A stretch of 64,000 nucleotides of DNA from Lycocorax pyrrhopterus obiensis (lineage: Eukaryota; Chordata; Aves; Passeriformes; Paradisaeidae). The position numbers were made by a program, and so were the translations under genes. Of the stretch, positions 1 through 10,378 are shown one piece after another; within the stretch, counting starts at the first letter, position 1; every line of letters starts with the position of its first letter. The notes below the pieces were generated by a model that searched no databases, was not told where the DNA came from, and saw nothing but the letters and a program-made list of their open reading frames with translations. The DNA lies in contig JACSVZ010000022.1 in assembly GCA_014706295.1 (NCBI GenBank), positions 13,224,830 through 13,288,829 of the forward strand. Reading direction: 5' to 3'.

Positions 1-2354
1 CTCTTCCACAGGGCACCTGAGCTTTGGCCAAGTCCTTGGCTGTCCTCTCCAGCCACCTGTAGCCGAGCCCTGTACCATGCTCCAAGAGTCACTCACCTTC
101 AGGTCCTTCACCAGCACATATCCCTCATCCTTCATGAAGCATAAACAGCTCCTGCTCTCCCTAGAGCCTTTTCCCCACACTCCCACAGTCAGAGTCAGCT
201 GTAGTCAAAGCCACCTTATTTGTCCATGGAGAGGAAGACAAAACCTCCCTCACCTGTGGCCAGGCCCTGTCCCTTCTCCCAGGTGAGCTCACCTGCCCAG
301 CAGCTGCAGGGGCTCTTAGGGGATGCATGAGTTGGTTCATGGAGGGGAAAGAATTCAGCTCTCTTTACCCAGAGCCAAAAATATGCAACCAAGGTCTACT
401 GGGTGGCTTTTCAGGGCAGGTTCCGGTGTCTACTAGGAATAAAAAGAGATATGCAAAGGCTGATGTGTGTGCACATCTGGAAGTGTGCTCTCTGTACACT
501 ACCAGTACACTCAGAGAAGTGTAATTAAAATTGGGACTCTAATAAAAACTATAAACATGGCCAAAGAGATTAGTACTGCACGGTGCAGGGTACACTAATC
601 CAGTAAGGCATTCTTAATGTCCTTCATTTCCAGTCACCAAATAAATTCTGAAGAGCCACCAGAATTACTTAAAGGCTCAAATTTAGGCACATACTTAAAA
701 TTTCTGCTGAACAAGGGCCAAAATGTTCAGTACCACCATCTGCAGATATCCAAATTGCCTTGGGCAAAATGTTTCCCTTAATATAATCCAAGGTTTTGTT
801 TGTTTGCTTTTTAAGTTGTCTAACTGTTCAGATAGGAGGAAAATGTCCTTTAAATTAAGGAAATTAGCAACAAATATGAATGTTATTATAAATATGGTAA
901 TTATTAAAAATATGGTAAGAATTGTGGGAAAGGACAAACTGCAAGGAAATGGGGCCTTTAATGAAACTGGTAAACTACTGCATATCCACTCTTTGCTGCC
1001 CCATCATGTAGCCATGGCTTACATCTTTCATCAGCCTGTGTTAGAGACAGCTGAGAAAGGATTTGGATGGTGACACCTTTCTCACCGAAAATCTCAGCTG
1101 TTATAAATAAAACAATTAACCACAGCAGTGAGAGCTTAAAATTAGTCCAAGAGTAAATTCTCTAAAATCTTAAAAGCTGACATCTGAAATTCCAGGGTGC
1201 TGTATTTAATTCTTCATTGGTGCAGACTATCAAGAACATATGCAATAGTAAGGAAATAAAAAGTGTAGATTTTTTTTTTTCCTATCTCATCCGAGCCTGC
1301 TACAGTGAATTTCAGCAACAGCCTAGCTGTCAAGGTTATATCTGCACCATCATTCTGCAAATCCAAACTCACACCCACACAGCACCACTCTGTCTTCGGG
1401 ACTCCATTTCAACTCATCAAGGAAGCCAAGTTCCACAGTCACCTAATGTGGGTGATGAGTGTTAAAGAATGAACTCCTGCAGCAAAGAGGCAGATTGCGA
1501 GTTCTTTGTCTGTTCCTGTCTCAGCTTTTTCCATTATTAGTGTTTTACTTTGTGAAAGGCATGAGCAAAACCAAAGCTATTTTCTAAGCAAATTAACCCA
1601 CTGTTTTTGTGTACACTGTCTTTACAGATTTCCAATAGTTTTCATGAGCTGTGTGCATTAGATCTGACTGTGCCTTCCTGCCTCTGCCTGTTCACGTAAT
1701 GACAGCCAGCCCAAGCAGCTATTACAGTTATCTCACTTTCTGGAGGGGATGGGAGGTAATGATATGTTGCAATATGTGCAATGGGGTATTATAGCTAAAT
1801 ACTCTTTAGAGTGACTGATGAACTCTTTTGCATTATGCCTGGCATGACAATTCGAGGGGTAGTTATCCTTCTGTGCTTCCTGAATCTCTTGCTCCTGATG
1901 TGAAGCTGAAGCTAAAAGGTGTGGGCTGGATGGGGGTGGTGGCGAGGCTGGTGGTGGAGGAACTGGTGGAGAGCCAGCAGAGAGCAGAGAAGCACCTTTG
2001 CATGGCTGTGAAAACAGACCTGCACATTAACAGACCTGATGCACAGGTGTAGCAGTGAACTCAGACATGGAATAACGTGACTGAATATAATCATCAGCAA
2101 GAAATTTCTGACTACTCCATTAAAACCTAGGTCCATTATGAGAGTCTTCAAATAACCCAAGGACAGGCCCCGATGCCGATAACTGCAGAGTGCTGCCCAT
2201 GGCCATGGCAACAGCTCTGCGGTCTCAAACAAAGCCACTCAGCTTCCTGGCCTCGGCCTCCTATCTGTGAGAGAAAGACCATCCCCAGTGATGCAAGCAG
2301 GCCGAAAAAGTCAGATCCTGCACAGAAAAATACCTAAGCAAATGCTATATGGAT

Positions 2355-2413
2355 CACAGCTGGACTTCAGCATCTTAGAGGTCTTTCCCAACCTAAACAA
2401 TTCTATCATTCCA
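2355..2413 (+). mobile_element. CR1 LINE 3'-end fragment
   Basis: The text gcatcttagaggtctttccc followed by aacctaaacaattctatcatt is the characteristic 3' end of avian CR1 retrotransposons (gatcttaaaggtcttttcc, aacctaaatgattctatgatt). It is in the plus orientation, antisense to CDH4. Only about 60 bases remain, with several substitutions, so it is an old, heavily 5'-truncated copy with no coding capacity. Confidence 0.75.
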
Positions 2414-4152
2414 CGTCTCTCACTTACAATTTGTATTTAACCAGCAGTCATCGGTAGTAGGGTCCCAAATCCCTGCTAGTATATCCCTCCCCACCTCAGG
2501 GGATGCTGAGTGACTGCAAAACAGTTTGAAACATCAACCACAAGGTCAGACCACAGGTCTGTTATCCCAATCTCCTCCCAGTGTGATGTGCTGTACCCCA
2601 AATTAATGACTTGAAGTTAATCAGAAATATTATCAATGATTAGTGAGACTTCTGAAATGGCATGCTGATACTTCCCGATCAGTGGGAGCAGTCTCACTGC
2701 TGCCAATGGCTTCTGAGAATCTCAGTTTTTATGTTGTGTGGGAAATTAAAAATGGTTCCATTTCCTTCATGCAACTGGGATGCTGTATTCAAAGGAGATT
2801 TATCATTCCCAATCACACAGCATTTTATGATTTAGTGGGGCATTTTTCCACTCATGTTACTATTCCCAAAGCATCCTGGAAAATGGCAAAAACTCAAGGG
2901 CAGCTTTTTTAGCTGAACTGGGCAATAGGAGTCCTTGATATCTGTCTGCAAAGTGTCAATCACCTTTAAATCCCAACCTCACTTACGACGGTTCTCCTTG
3001 AGTAAGTGACAAGGCCAGCCTGGCAAAATGAAATTCTTCAGTAATACATTGACAAACTCAGAACCACAGAGCACCAAATTCCCCTCAGTCTGGATTTGAA
3101 TGCATAAATAAATAAGGCTCTTGCATTTATTTCTGCTAGAAGATTGTATTATTCCTTTCTGCAATTATGGAAAAATGCAGAGCACAGGCAAGATTTAGTG
3201 TCTGAGTTTTTGCTGCAAGACTTATGTCAGTAGAAAGGCGTTTGTGCTCTTGGGAATCAAAGTGAGATTCACCCATTTGTGGCAGGTGTTTTAAGCACTC
3301 AGCCTAACAATCTACCCACGCATGGCACTACAGCAATTCAACGACTAAATTAAATCTCTGAATATTAAATTAATGATGGAAATCTAAAATATTAATATAT
3401 TCTAATTGAATATTCTCCGATAAATTATCTAGGCATTCTCAGCAATTTGATTTTACTTTCATTTCTTAAGGAACTTTCAGCTGCATAAATACAGCTATTA
3501 AAGCAATTCAAAAAGGGAACATTTTCTGCTCAGACAAGAGAACTCTAAACACAAAGAATCTAAAAATTTCTTTCATATGATTGATTAAATCATAGAGCCC
3601 AAGACAGCTGAATCATTAAATGACTGCTTTCCTTCAGTCCCTCTGGCTTTAGCAAGGACAATATAAATTCCCTGTGGGTCTGAATACAAGGAAATACAAT
3701 ATGTATAATTACAGTATAGGCTTGAATGCTGTTGTAAGAGAATTTTAAATGGAGCATTTATGCTGTAGCTGCACTTTTCAATCCATAATGCTGGATGTGA
3801 GCGTGCATGGAAAGCCCATAAAGCACTGGGCATCTGCTTCCTTCGACCTAGATTCCCAAATGGCACATGCTGGGGTAGTCCCACCAGCTCTGGCAGAGAT
3901 GTGTGATTTGCATCAGGATCTGCCCTTCTCTTTCTGTGAATGCTGGAAACTGAGAAAGGCATCATCAGGGAGAATGCAAACAAAGGGATGTCCTTTGAGG
4001 AGTACATACAGCTTGGAATATGTTTAGGAACTTGCTTCAGACTGCAGGTTTTAAAGGAATTTCAAATGGACATGTCAAGAAAGTAGCGCTGTGTGGTTTT
4101 TCCCTTCCTCCACTCATTCTGTGAGCCATGTGTGAGTCCTGGTTTGGTAACT

Positions 4153-4174
4153 CACACACACACACACACACACA
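4153..4174. repeat. (CA)11 microsatellite
   Basis: Eleven uninterrupted CA units. It is likely to vary in length between individuals. Confidence 0.97.
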
Positions 4175-5892
4175 GAGGAGACATCAATACCAGAGCAAAG
4201 ACTGTGGCAACACAAACATTTAATGAACCATTTTCCTGTTCATCTTTCTCTCTTTGGTGTCAGGTTGGCTTGTGGTGTGAAACTGCAGCCAGGAGCCAAG
4301 AGCTGTGGCAATCTACACCCTCGAACCAGCTTTCAAAGAGAGGCTGTACCTCTCTAGAGCACCACAACCTGCACAACGTCCCATTTCCTCTCCACCCTCT
4401 GGGCTTGCTCCTTCTTATCTTGGTCTGGCTCTCACAGTAAAGACCAAATCCGCTCATTCCTGAATTTCAGCTGATGATGCTCACAGGGCATCACAAAGGT
4501 GAGGCGCACTGAGAGCCAGAACTCGCCATTTTTTTCTTTGAGTGTGTGTGTGGCTGCTAAGGCAAAAGAAACACCTGTTCCTGCGGAGAACAAGGAAGAT
4601 CTAGGTCTATTTGTAATCAAGGCTGTCTGCGTCTCTCTCAGGAAAAGTAAGGTCTGATGTCCTTTGGGAAGCATTTGCAAGGCCTTTTCTCAACAAACCT
4701 TCTCTCACCACAGACAGATGCCATCTGTCTTGCAGCTGGGAACTAATGGATTCTGCACTGCCAATTTCACAGCAGTGAGCAACGCTGTGATAGAGGAGGC
4801 AAGAGGGATTTCCTACAATAAAACTATTTAAAACAGTGCAAAGGCACATGCTGAAACAGCCACGAGGAGCAAAGGAGATGGCAGCATTGAGGGCTGGTGG
4901 TCCAAGCTGGCAGGGATTTCACAGCTCAGTGTGCCTTGTGTGTCTCCAGCACCGGGATTTCAGACTTTGGGAGAGATGTCTCACCCATTTCCTGCACCAG
5001 GGTGGGCTGTGGCTCACAGACAGCTGGAGAGTGTGCTATCAACTTTTTTCGTATTAAATATTCAATGTCATTGGATAGCTTAAGATGTGCTAAACCCACT
5101 CAGGAGTCCAGCACAGGGTTTTGCAGCGCATCAAGAGGAGCTCTCTGCTCCCTAAACGTGCCCCGTGCCGCTGGAAACCCGACCTGACAACGACACCTCC
5201 ACTGAGCAGCAACACAAGAGTCTTCAGGTACATTATATTCTGCCAACTTTCCAAGCCACTTCATGACTTTCTGATTAAATTTACATAAAATTCATCCTTC
5301 CCTCTTATTCCCCGTTGCACACATCAGGTTATTTCTAGTATTCTTGTGGCTGAGATCACCAGTGCTCGGATGCGGGAGCCCATGCTGTGCCTGTAGCATG
5401 CAATCAAGGCAGTTTGTGAGAGCACCAAGATCCTGTCTTGGTCATCCTCAGGGGATTTTCATGCTGGTGTAATGAGAACAAACTGTTTATTATAAGAGAT
5501 CTAACAGGAAAATAATACATTTTTCAGTTCCATGTTTAATAAAGGCAAGCTGGAAAAATTAGGGTCTATGAAGTGCAAGATGGGAGGCTCTAAGAGCTCT
5601 GGAAAGGTCCTGGAGATGAACTGGAAGTTTGGAGCCCTCACAAAGCGGAACAAAGTTGCAGTGGTTGATAGAGGAGCCCATTATCTAAGCACGTCAAAGA
5701 TGACCAAAGGCCAGTTCTGCACAAGACCTGGTATTTTAAATGAATTATTTTCATGCAGCCCATTGAGATGGACCAAGACTTGCCTTGAAAACTCAGTCAA
5801 GATTCCCATTAGAAGCAGCTGGAGACTGCCTTGTGGATCCAAAACTGAGATTCTTTTTGAAGTTCAAAAGAGGATGAAATACAAGATAAGCT

Positions 5893-5943
5893 AATAGATA
5901 ATTAGATAATAGATAATTAAGAATTAGCTACGCGTGTAGCTAA
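5893..5943. repeat. AT-rich tandem repeat followed by a hairpin
   Basis: The text holds imperfect tandem copies of about 10-13 bases (aatagataattagataatag, ataatt). It is followed by the perfect 8-bp inverted repeat ttagctac/gtagctaa at 5924-5931 and 5936-5943 around a gcgt loop. Confidence 0.85.
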
Positions 5944-8820
5944 AAAGGATGAGTCAGTGGGAAAATAGACAGTGCTCAGCAAGGGTGCAACTATTTAATA
6001 TATTATCTTAGCTGATCAGTGTGCCTGCATGAGTCATTTGCTTGGAGAAGGAGGGGGATTTCATATTGTTTTTGTATTTTTAATAGGCATTTTTATGGAC
6101 TTCAGTTATAATAATGAGAGTACCTGACAATTAGTAATGAAATTAGCCTCACTACAGTGAAATATTTCACAGCATGTACAATATTATTCCGAGTACAAAG
6201 GTGGAAGTGAAGCAGAAGGAAATTAAACCCAAGATTTTCATAAATGTTTCCAAAATAAATAAGCATATATCAATAAATTTTGATAACTATTTTCTCAGCT
6301 CAAAGACAAAAGCAGAATTTACAAAACAGGTTTTTTTTGTACTAACAAATTATTTTTAGCTTATAAATGTCAGATGTTTATTTAAACTCTTCGAAGAGTA
6401 AGTAAATCTTTTCAGCAGCCAAAACTAATTAGAAATTCCTATTATTATTTTTTCAGCTATTATTTTTCTGAAACACAGTTCCTAGTTAGTGTGGTTGATG
6501 TATATGAACAGACACGGATGTTCCTCTGAAAGAAAAAGCCCTGTAATTAACAGACGGGTTTTTTGGCAGGGATAATGTTTCTTTTTTCTTTTTTTTTTCT
6601 CTAAAAACTTTCTCATTTAACGTATTTTATCAGAATGAAATGGTTTAATGAGCAGAGAATTATAGTTGATCCCAGCTGAACCAGATAGGGCTACCTTTCG
6701 AGGTATGTGGCTCCCATCAAGCTGCATTCACCTTTGCTATGATTTAAACTTCATTCAGGCACAGCCTTGCTAAAAATACTGACAAGTAACTAATCAACTT
6801 CCATAAAATGGAATTTTCACCTTCACAATAGGAAGCAGGAGTAGGAGGGAACCCAAAAGATTTGCCTATGCATTTTAAATTAGTCTGACCTATAAAAACG
6901 CAAACAGCAAGTGGTTCTATGGAAATGTAATTCTGGTAGGGTTTTTTGGTTCTTTGATTTTGAAATTTTTCATGCCATCCCTTCCTCTCCTTGGAGGAAG
7001 CCAAAACCAAAGACAGCACTATGGAGGGACTGGTTTCCATTAGTTATACCTACAAAATGCAAGCTCAGGCAGGGCTTTCGGGACCAAAAAAAGTTCAGCG
7101 TCCAAGAACCAGCAGTAGGTTTGAAGGTTTTATATAAAATAGCAGATAAAACTGTGACAGACCTGCTTCTGTACAAATGGGATCTGAGCTGCAACTTCAC
7201 ATGTGCACTTCTGGTTCCAGTTTGTGAGCAGATGGACACAAAAATATTCAGTGCCCAGTGAGCAAAAGCATGGGAAATCAGATCAAAACTGTTACCTAGA
7301 TCTAGGAGACAGCAGAATGCTCCAGGGCAATCTGAAGATTATGTGGATGGAAATAATCAGATAGTGCTGGTCTTGGAAGATGTTGATTTGTCCTATTCTG
7401 GATAATTAAAGAGCAAAGTCTAACGGAGGGAGCTGTAACCCCTGATAGGAATCACCCAAGCTTCACATTCAGGTGCCAGCAAAAGGGCCAGATGCTGCAG
7501 AGGAGCAGAAAACTCAACCCAAGCCTGAAACATCAGGGGTCTCACGCTTAATCAAGTTGCACACTTTGTTTGATCTTCCCTGTCATTACGATGCTTTCTA
7601 TATGTCAGGTGAAGAGGAAAACAACCCTTTGTAAGCCAGTTTGGTTTTTTTTTTATTTCCCATCCCATTTTTACTCCATTTTCAGTGTTTCCTCTAGCAT
7701 CCGTATTCAAAAACTGCAATGGAATATATTGCTGAAAATCTGGGAGTTCTGCATTTCCATAAGCCAGGTTATCTTTCCAAGGTTACTGGTAGTCTAAGTG
7801 ATGAATATAAATTCTTCTGTACCTATATAAAATTTATTGTTTGTCATTTCCATTAATATTAGAATTTTGCATAGTTGAGTCTTTCTGTTTCATCTCCAGA
7901 CTGTAGGGTAAAAACTGCCACAGAGATTTCAGTCCTTATAAATCAACAAATTTGCCATGGTAAGCTGGTGCCAAGTTGTCCTCTCGCTGTCTAGTCAAAA
8001 ATCAAAAAAAATCAGTAGGGAATAGAAGAGAGCACAAGTTCATTTTGCAAGTACTACCCTTACTTTTCACAGGAATTCAAGATTCAATCTAAATTATTAA
8101 TTTAGAAAGGCATTTTTGACACATCAGGTTATTCTCCTCTTCAGACATTTCTTCAGCTTAGTAGGAAAAACATTAATGGGTCACTCCATACCCAGCACTG
8201 CTGACCACAAAAACACTCCTCGGTTTCCCTCCCTGTTTTTCCAGGGCAGACATAAAAACATTTGCTACCTCGTACTTTTTTAGTCCTTATTGTACTTGCC
8301 TAATTGCACAGAGAAATGACACCAACAATCCAAGCTTATCCACTTCTCGGTGAATTGGGAACCATGCCCTTTCCTTCCTCCCAGACACAGGCTGTGCACA
8401 AGAGTATCAATGTGAAACAGGTAATGATGCAACTCATGAGAATCCAGGCACTGCTTCAAGAGGACTAAATGAACTTCCTGAGAAGGTATGCCAAGGACAC
8501 AGCACTGCTACTCAAAATAACTTCTGAAATTTTATAATTGTTGCCATTTTCTTCCGAGAGAAGAGCTGCAAATGTCTGCCAAGGAGGTTTTTTTGGGTTT
8601 TTTTTTTTTTCAGCTAATCATTCGACTGCTCCAAAAAACTGAAACCAGCACCCACAAGAGGAATACCAACATGTATTTGTATTTCACTAACACTTATTAA
8701 CAGCAACAATAAATCAACCAAACGTCTCTGTAAAACACTCCTTTTCCCTTCCTTTTCTTTTCCTGTCATCCCATAATCATCACAAAAAACCACATGGGTA
8801 AACTTGATCTCAGAGATTAT

Positions 8821-9131
8821 CCTCGTGAAGAAAGAAAGTAGCAACACGGGGAGGCTGCGGGATCCATCTGGAGCGGCGGCAGGCAGCCAACCTCCCCGGG
8901 GCCGCCGCGCATCTGTACTGGGCCCGGCACGGGAGGGAGGGAAGGGCAGGGAAGGATGCAGCACCCTCCTCGCTGGGTGCCATCGAGCCCAGCTTTTACA
9001 CCTGCAGCCGTTTTTTGGATGAGAGCGTGGGCAAAGTGCCATCCTGGCAGCAGCGCCAGCGTCTCGGGAGGGACTGGCTGGAAGGAGGCGATTAGGCTGC
9101 CGTCAGCTGGGGAGGGAAACTGGGGTGAGGC
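8821..9131. promoter_or_regulatory. CpG-enriched block beside exon 4
   Basis: I counted about 21 CpG dinucleotides in roughly 310 bases, densest at 8848-8932 (ctgcgg, gagcggcgg, ggccgccgcgc, cccggcacggg). Surrounding intron has few. This could be a small intragenic CpG island, an alternative promoter or an enhancer, or simply a GC-rich patch. No TATA box or clear initiator was identified. Confidence 0.45.
8931..8951 (+). other. G-quadruplex motif
   Basis: Five runs of GGG are separated by loops of one or two bases (gggagggagggaagggcagg, then g), which satisfies the usual G3 quadruplex rule. The G-rich strand is the template strand of CDH4. The motif lies about 330 bases downstream of the exon 4 donor, inside a CpG-enriched block. 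Confidence 0.75.
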
Positions 9132-9276
9132 GCTTTGGAGCAGCATGGAAGAGGCAACTATTCCTGCAGGAGGGAGGGAGAGCAGAGAGCCTGTGCTTTG
9201 ACCAGGCTTCACCAGACCCACTACAAGACCACCATTGTTATTAGCACTATTATCACTATTTCTTATTTTAACTCAC

Positions 9277-9453
9277 CCGAACCAGCTGCTGCGGGAAGGG
9301 CCCTCTGGAGTTTTCTGGCACGTTGATGGGTGGGATGACCCAGTCCCGCTTCTGCCGCCGCAGCCCGTTGGCGCTCTGGTGCTGCCGCCATGGCAGCAGG
9401 GTGTCACTCTGCTGTTGCACCAGCTCTCCAGGCAGTGCCTTCCTTCCTTTGGG
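9277..9453 (-). CDS. CDH4: CDH4 (R-cadherin) exon 4, furin site and start of EC1
   Basis: Next coding exon of the same gene, 59 codons, phase 0 at both ends. It reads [10 protein letters not shown]..., then [14 protein letters not shown], the proprotein-convertase site RRQKR, and then mature protein from [23 protein letters not shown]. Cleavage after KR exposes mature Asp1-Trp2; Trp2 is the residue swapped between partner molecules in the adhesive dimer. Glu11 of PEN is a calcium ligand between EC1 and EC2. The acceptor is tttccaaaacag (AG at 9455-9454) and the donor is GTGAGT starting at 9276. [17 protein letters not shown] fits R-cadherin; N-cadherin has, from memory, [17 protein letters not shown]. 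The linker before the furin site differs most from the human protein as I remember it and is one codon shorter. The open frame continues two codons (VS) into intron 4 before a stop; these are not coding. Confidence 0.97.
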
Positions 9454-9481
9454 CTGTTTTGGAAACAAGAGAGCAAGGCCA

Positions 9482-9486
9482 GTTAG
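9482..9486 (-). promoter_or_regulatory. Probable branch point of CDH4 intron 3
   Basis: On the minus strand the sequence gctaactgg contains ctaac, a good match to the vertebrate branch-point consensus yUnAy. The candidate branch adenosine is at 9483, about 29 bases before the acceptor AG of exon 4, which is a normal distance. The pyrimidine-rich stretch ttgctctcttgtttcc lies between them. This is a consensus match only. Confidence 0.5.
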
Positions 9487-9595
9487 CTTCTTCCTCACTT
9501 CTTAGGGCCTGTCCCAACAGTGGTGTAAATGGTCATGTGGAACAAAGACACAACGTGCTCTATGGGCAGCTCTGCTGCCACTTCGTTTTCACAGA

Positions 9596-9700
9596 ACACA
9601 GAATCACAGATTCAGCTAGGTTGGAAAAGATCTTGGAGATCATTAAGACCAACCTATGGCCTAACACCACCTTATTAACTAAACCATTCCCAAATATATG
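9596..9700 (-). mobile_element. CR1 LINE 3'-end fragment, upstream of exon 4
   Basis: The plus strand reads gaatcacagattcagctagg, ttggaaaagatcttggagatc, then taacaccacc and taaaccattcccaaat. This is the reverse complement of the CR1 3' end, so the element lies in the same orientation as CDH4. The 3' terminus is at the low-coordinate side. It lies about 140 bases upstream of the exon 4 acceptor in intron 3. The copy is diverged and 5'-truncated, and its far boundary is approximate. Confidence 0.8.
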
Positions 9701-10308
9701 GAGCTGTCACTCCCAAGTCAAGATGCCTCTCAGAATGTATTGTCTTCATTACACCCGCTGCAAGGGGAAGCAGCAGAACACTGGAGTAAAGAAGTTGCTG
9801 CAAATTTCCTATAAGTACAATTTACCAGAACACAAAAAATGGGACAGGATTCCTTTACAGCTCATGTTATGGGTCCAGATTCATAGTCTGGTATTGAGAA
9901 CGAGCAGGGCTAAAAGAACGTGCAGTCTGTGGTTCTGCAAAAGTATTCTGCCACACCAACCCAACCCCAGCCAGAGGGAGAGTCAGCCCCATAGCTGCAA
10001 AGGTGCATTAGTTCAGATTCTTAGCTCTTCATGACAAAAAATCTTTTTATGAGAGCTGGGTTTTGAACACAAATCCCAAAATACACACCCCACACTGCCC
10101 TGGGAAGTGTAATGCATCTCAGGCACAGTAAATTTTCATTATTTGGTGTGACTCTGAGTCCTTCTTTGTGGTATTTTTTTAAAACTATGGCTTCTCTGCA
10201 TAGCATACTTTGGTGTTGGAAATGTTACAGTGCTATGGATAAAAATGGAAATGGTGGGACCATGGTTTTGACTTAGAGCGACTGGCTCACTATTAGAAAA
10301 TTCATGCC

Positions 10309-10378
10309 TTATAGAATGATGAATCAATGAAATACAGATTTGGGAATGCTCTTCAGAGGTTATGCAGTCCCAATACTT
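10309..10378 (-). mobile_element. Probable old CR1 LINE fragment
   Basis: The text tatagaatgatgaatcaatg followed by tttgggaatgctcttcagaggttatgcagtccc resembles the reverse complement of a diverged CR1 tail (atagaatcatagaatca..., ttggaa.ggacctcta.aggtcatc.agtcc). The match is weaker than in the neighbouring copy at 9596-9700. The two could be parts of one interrupted insertion, but the sequence between them is not recognisable as CR1. Confidence 0.45.

Larger units (their letters stand above)
1..9276 (-). other. CDH4: CDH4 intron 4 (5' part)
   Basis: This stretch follows the exon 4 donor and runs off the left edge. I looked for the expected exon 5 (IRSDKDN...RYSITG...GADQPP-like residues) on the minus strand and did not find it, so the intron is at least 9.3 kb. 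Contents: a CR1 tail at about 2355-2413, a (CA)11 tract at 4153-4174, an AT-rich tandem and hairpin at 5893-5943, short T tracts (1270-1281 and 8587-8611), and a CpG-enriched block at 8821-9131. The remainder is AT-rich sequence with short, unconserved-looking open frames and nothing I can name. Confidence 0.88.

Noticed and set aside
5532..5894. Plus-strand open frame of 120 codons rich in Lys and Ser
   Set aside because: No family resemblance and no splice or promoter context. It ends in the AT-rich tandem repeat.
1..9000. Search for CDH4 exon 5
   Set aside because: No minus-strand sequence encoding RYSITG, GADQPP or MDREE-like residues was seen, so it probably lies beyond the left edge.
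8614..9221. Overlapping minus-strand frames of 134-142 codons downstream of exon 4
   Set aside because: They lie in the CpG-rich, stop-poor block and do not match cadherin exon 5 or any other family.
9390..10034. Plus-strand open frame of 214 codons, the longest in the window
   Set aside because: It runs antisense through part of CDH4 exon 4, then through intron 3 and a CR1 fragment, and has no recognisable domain. Its length is explained by constraint on the exon and by chance.
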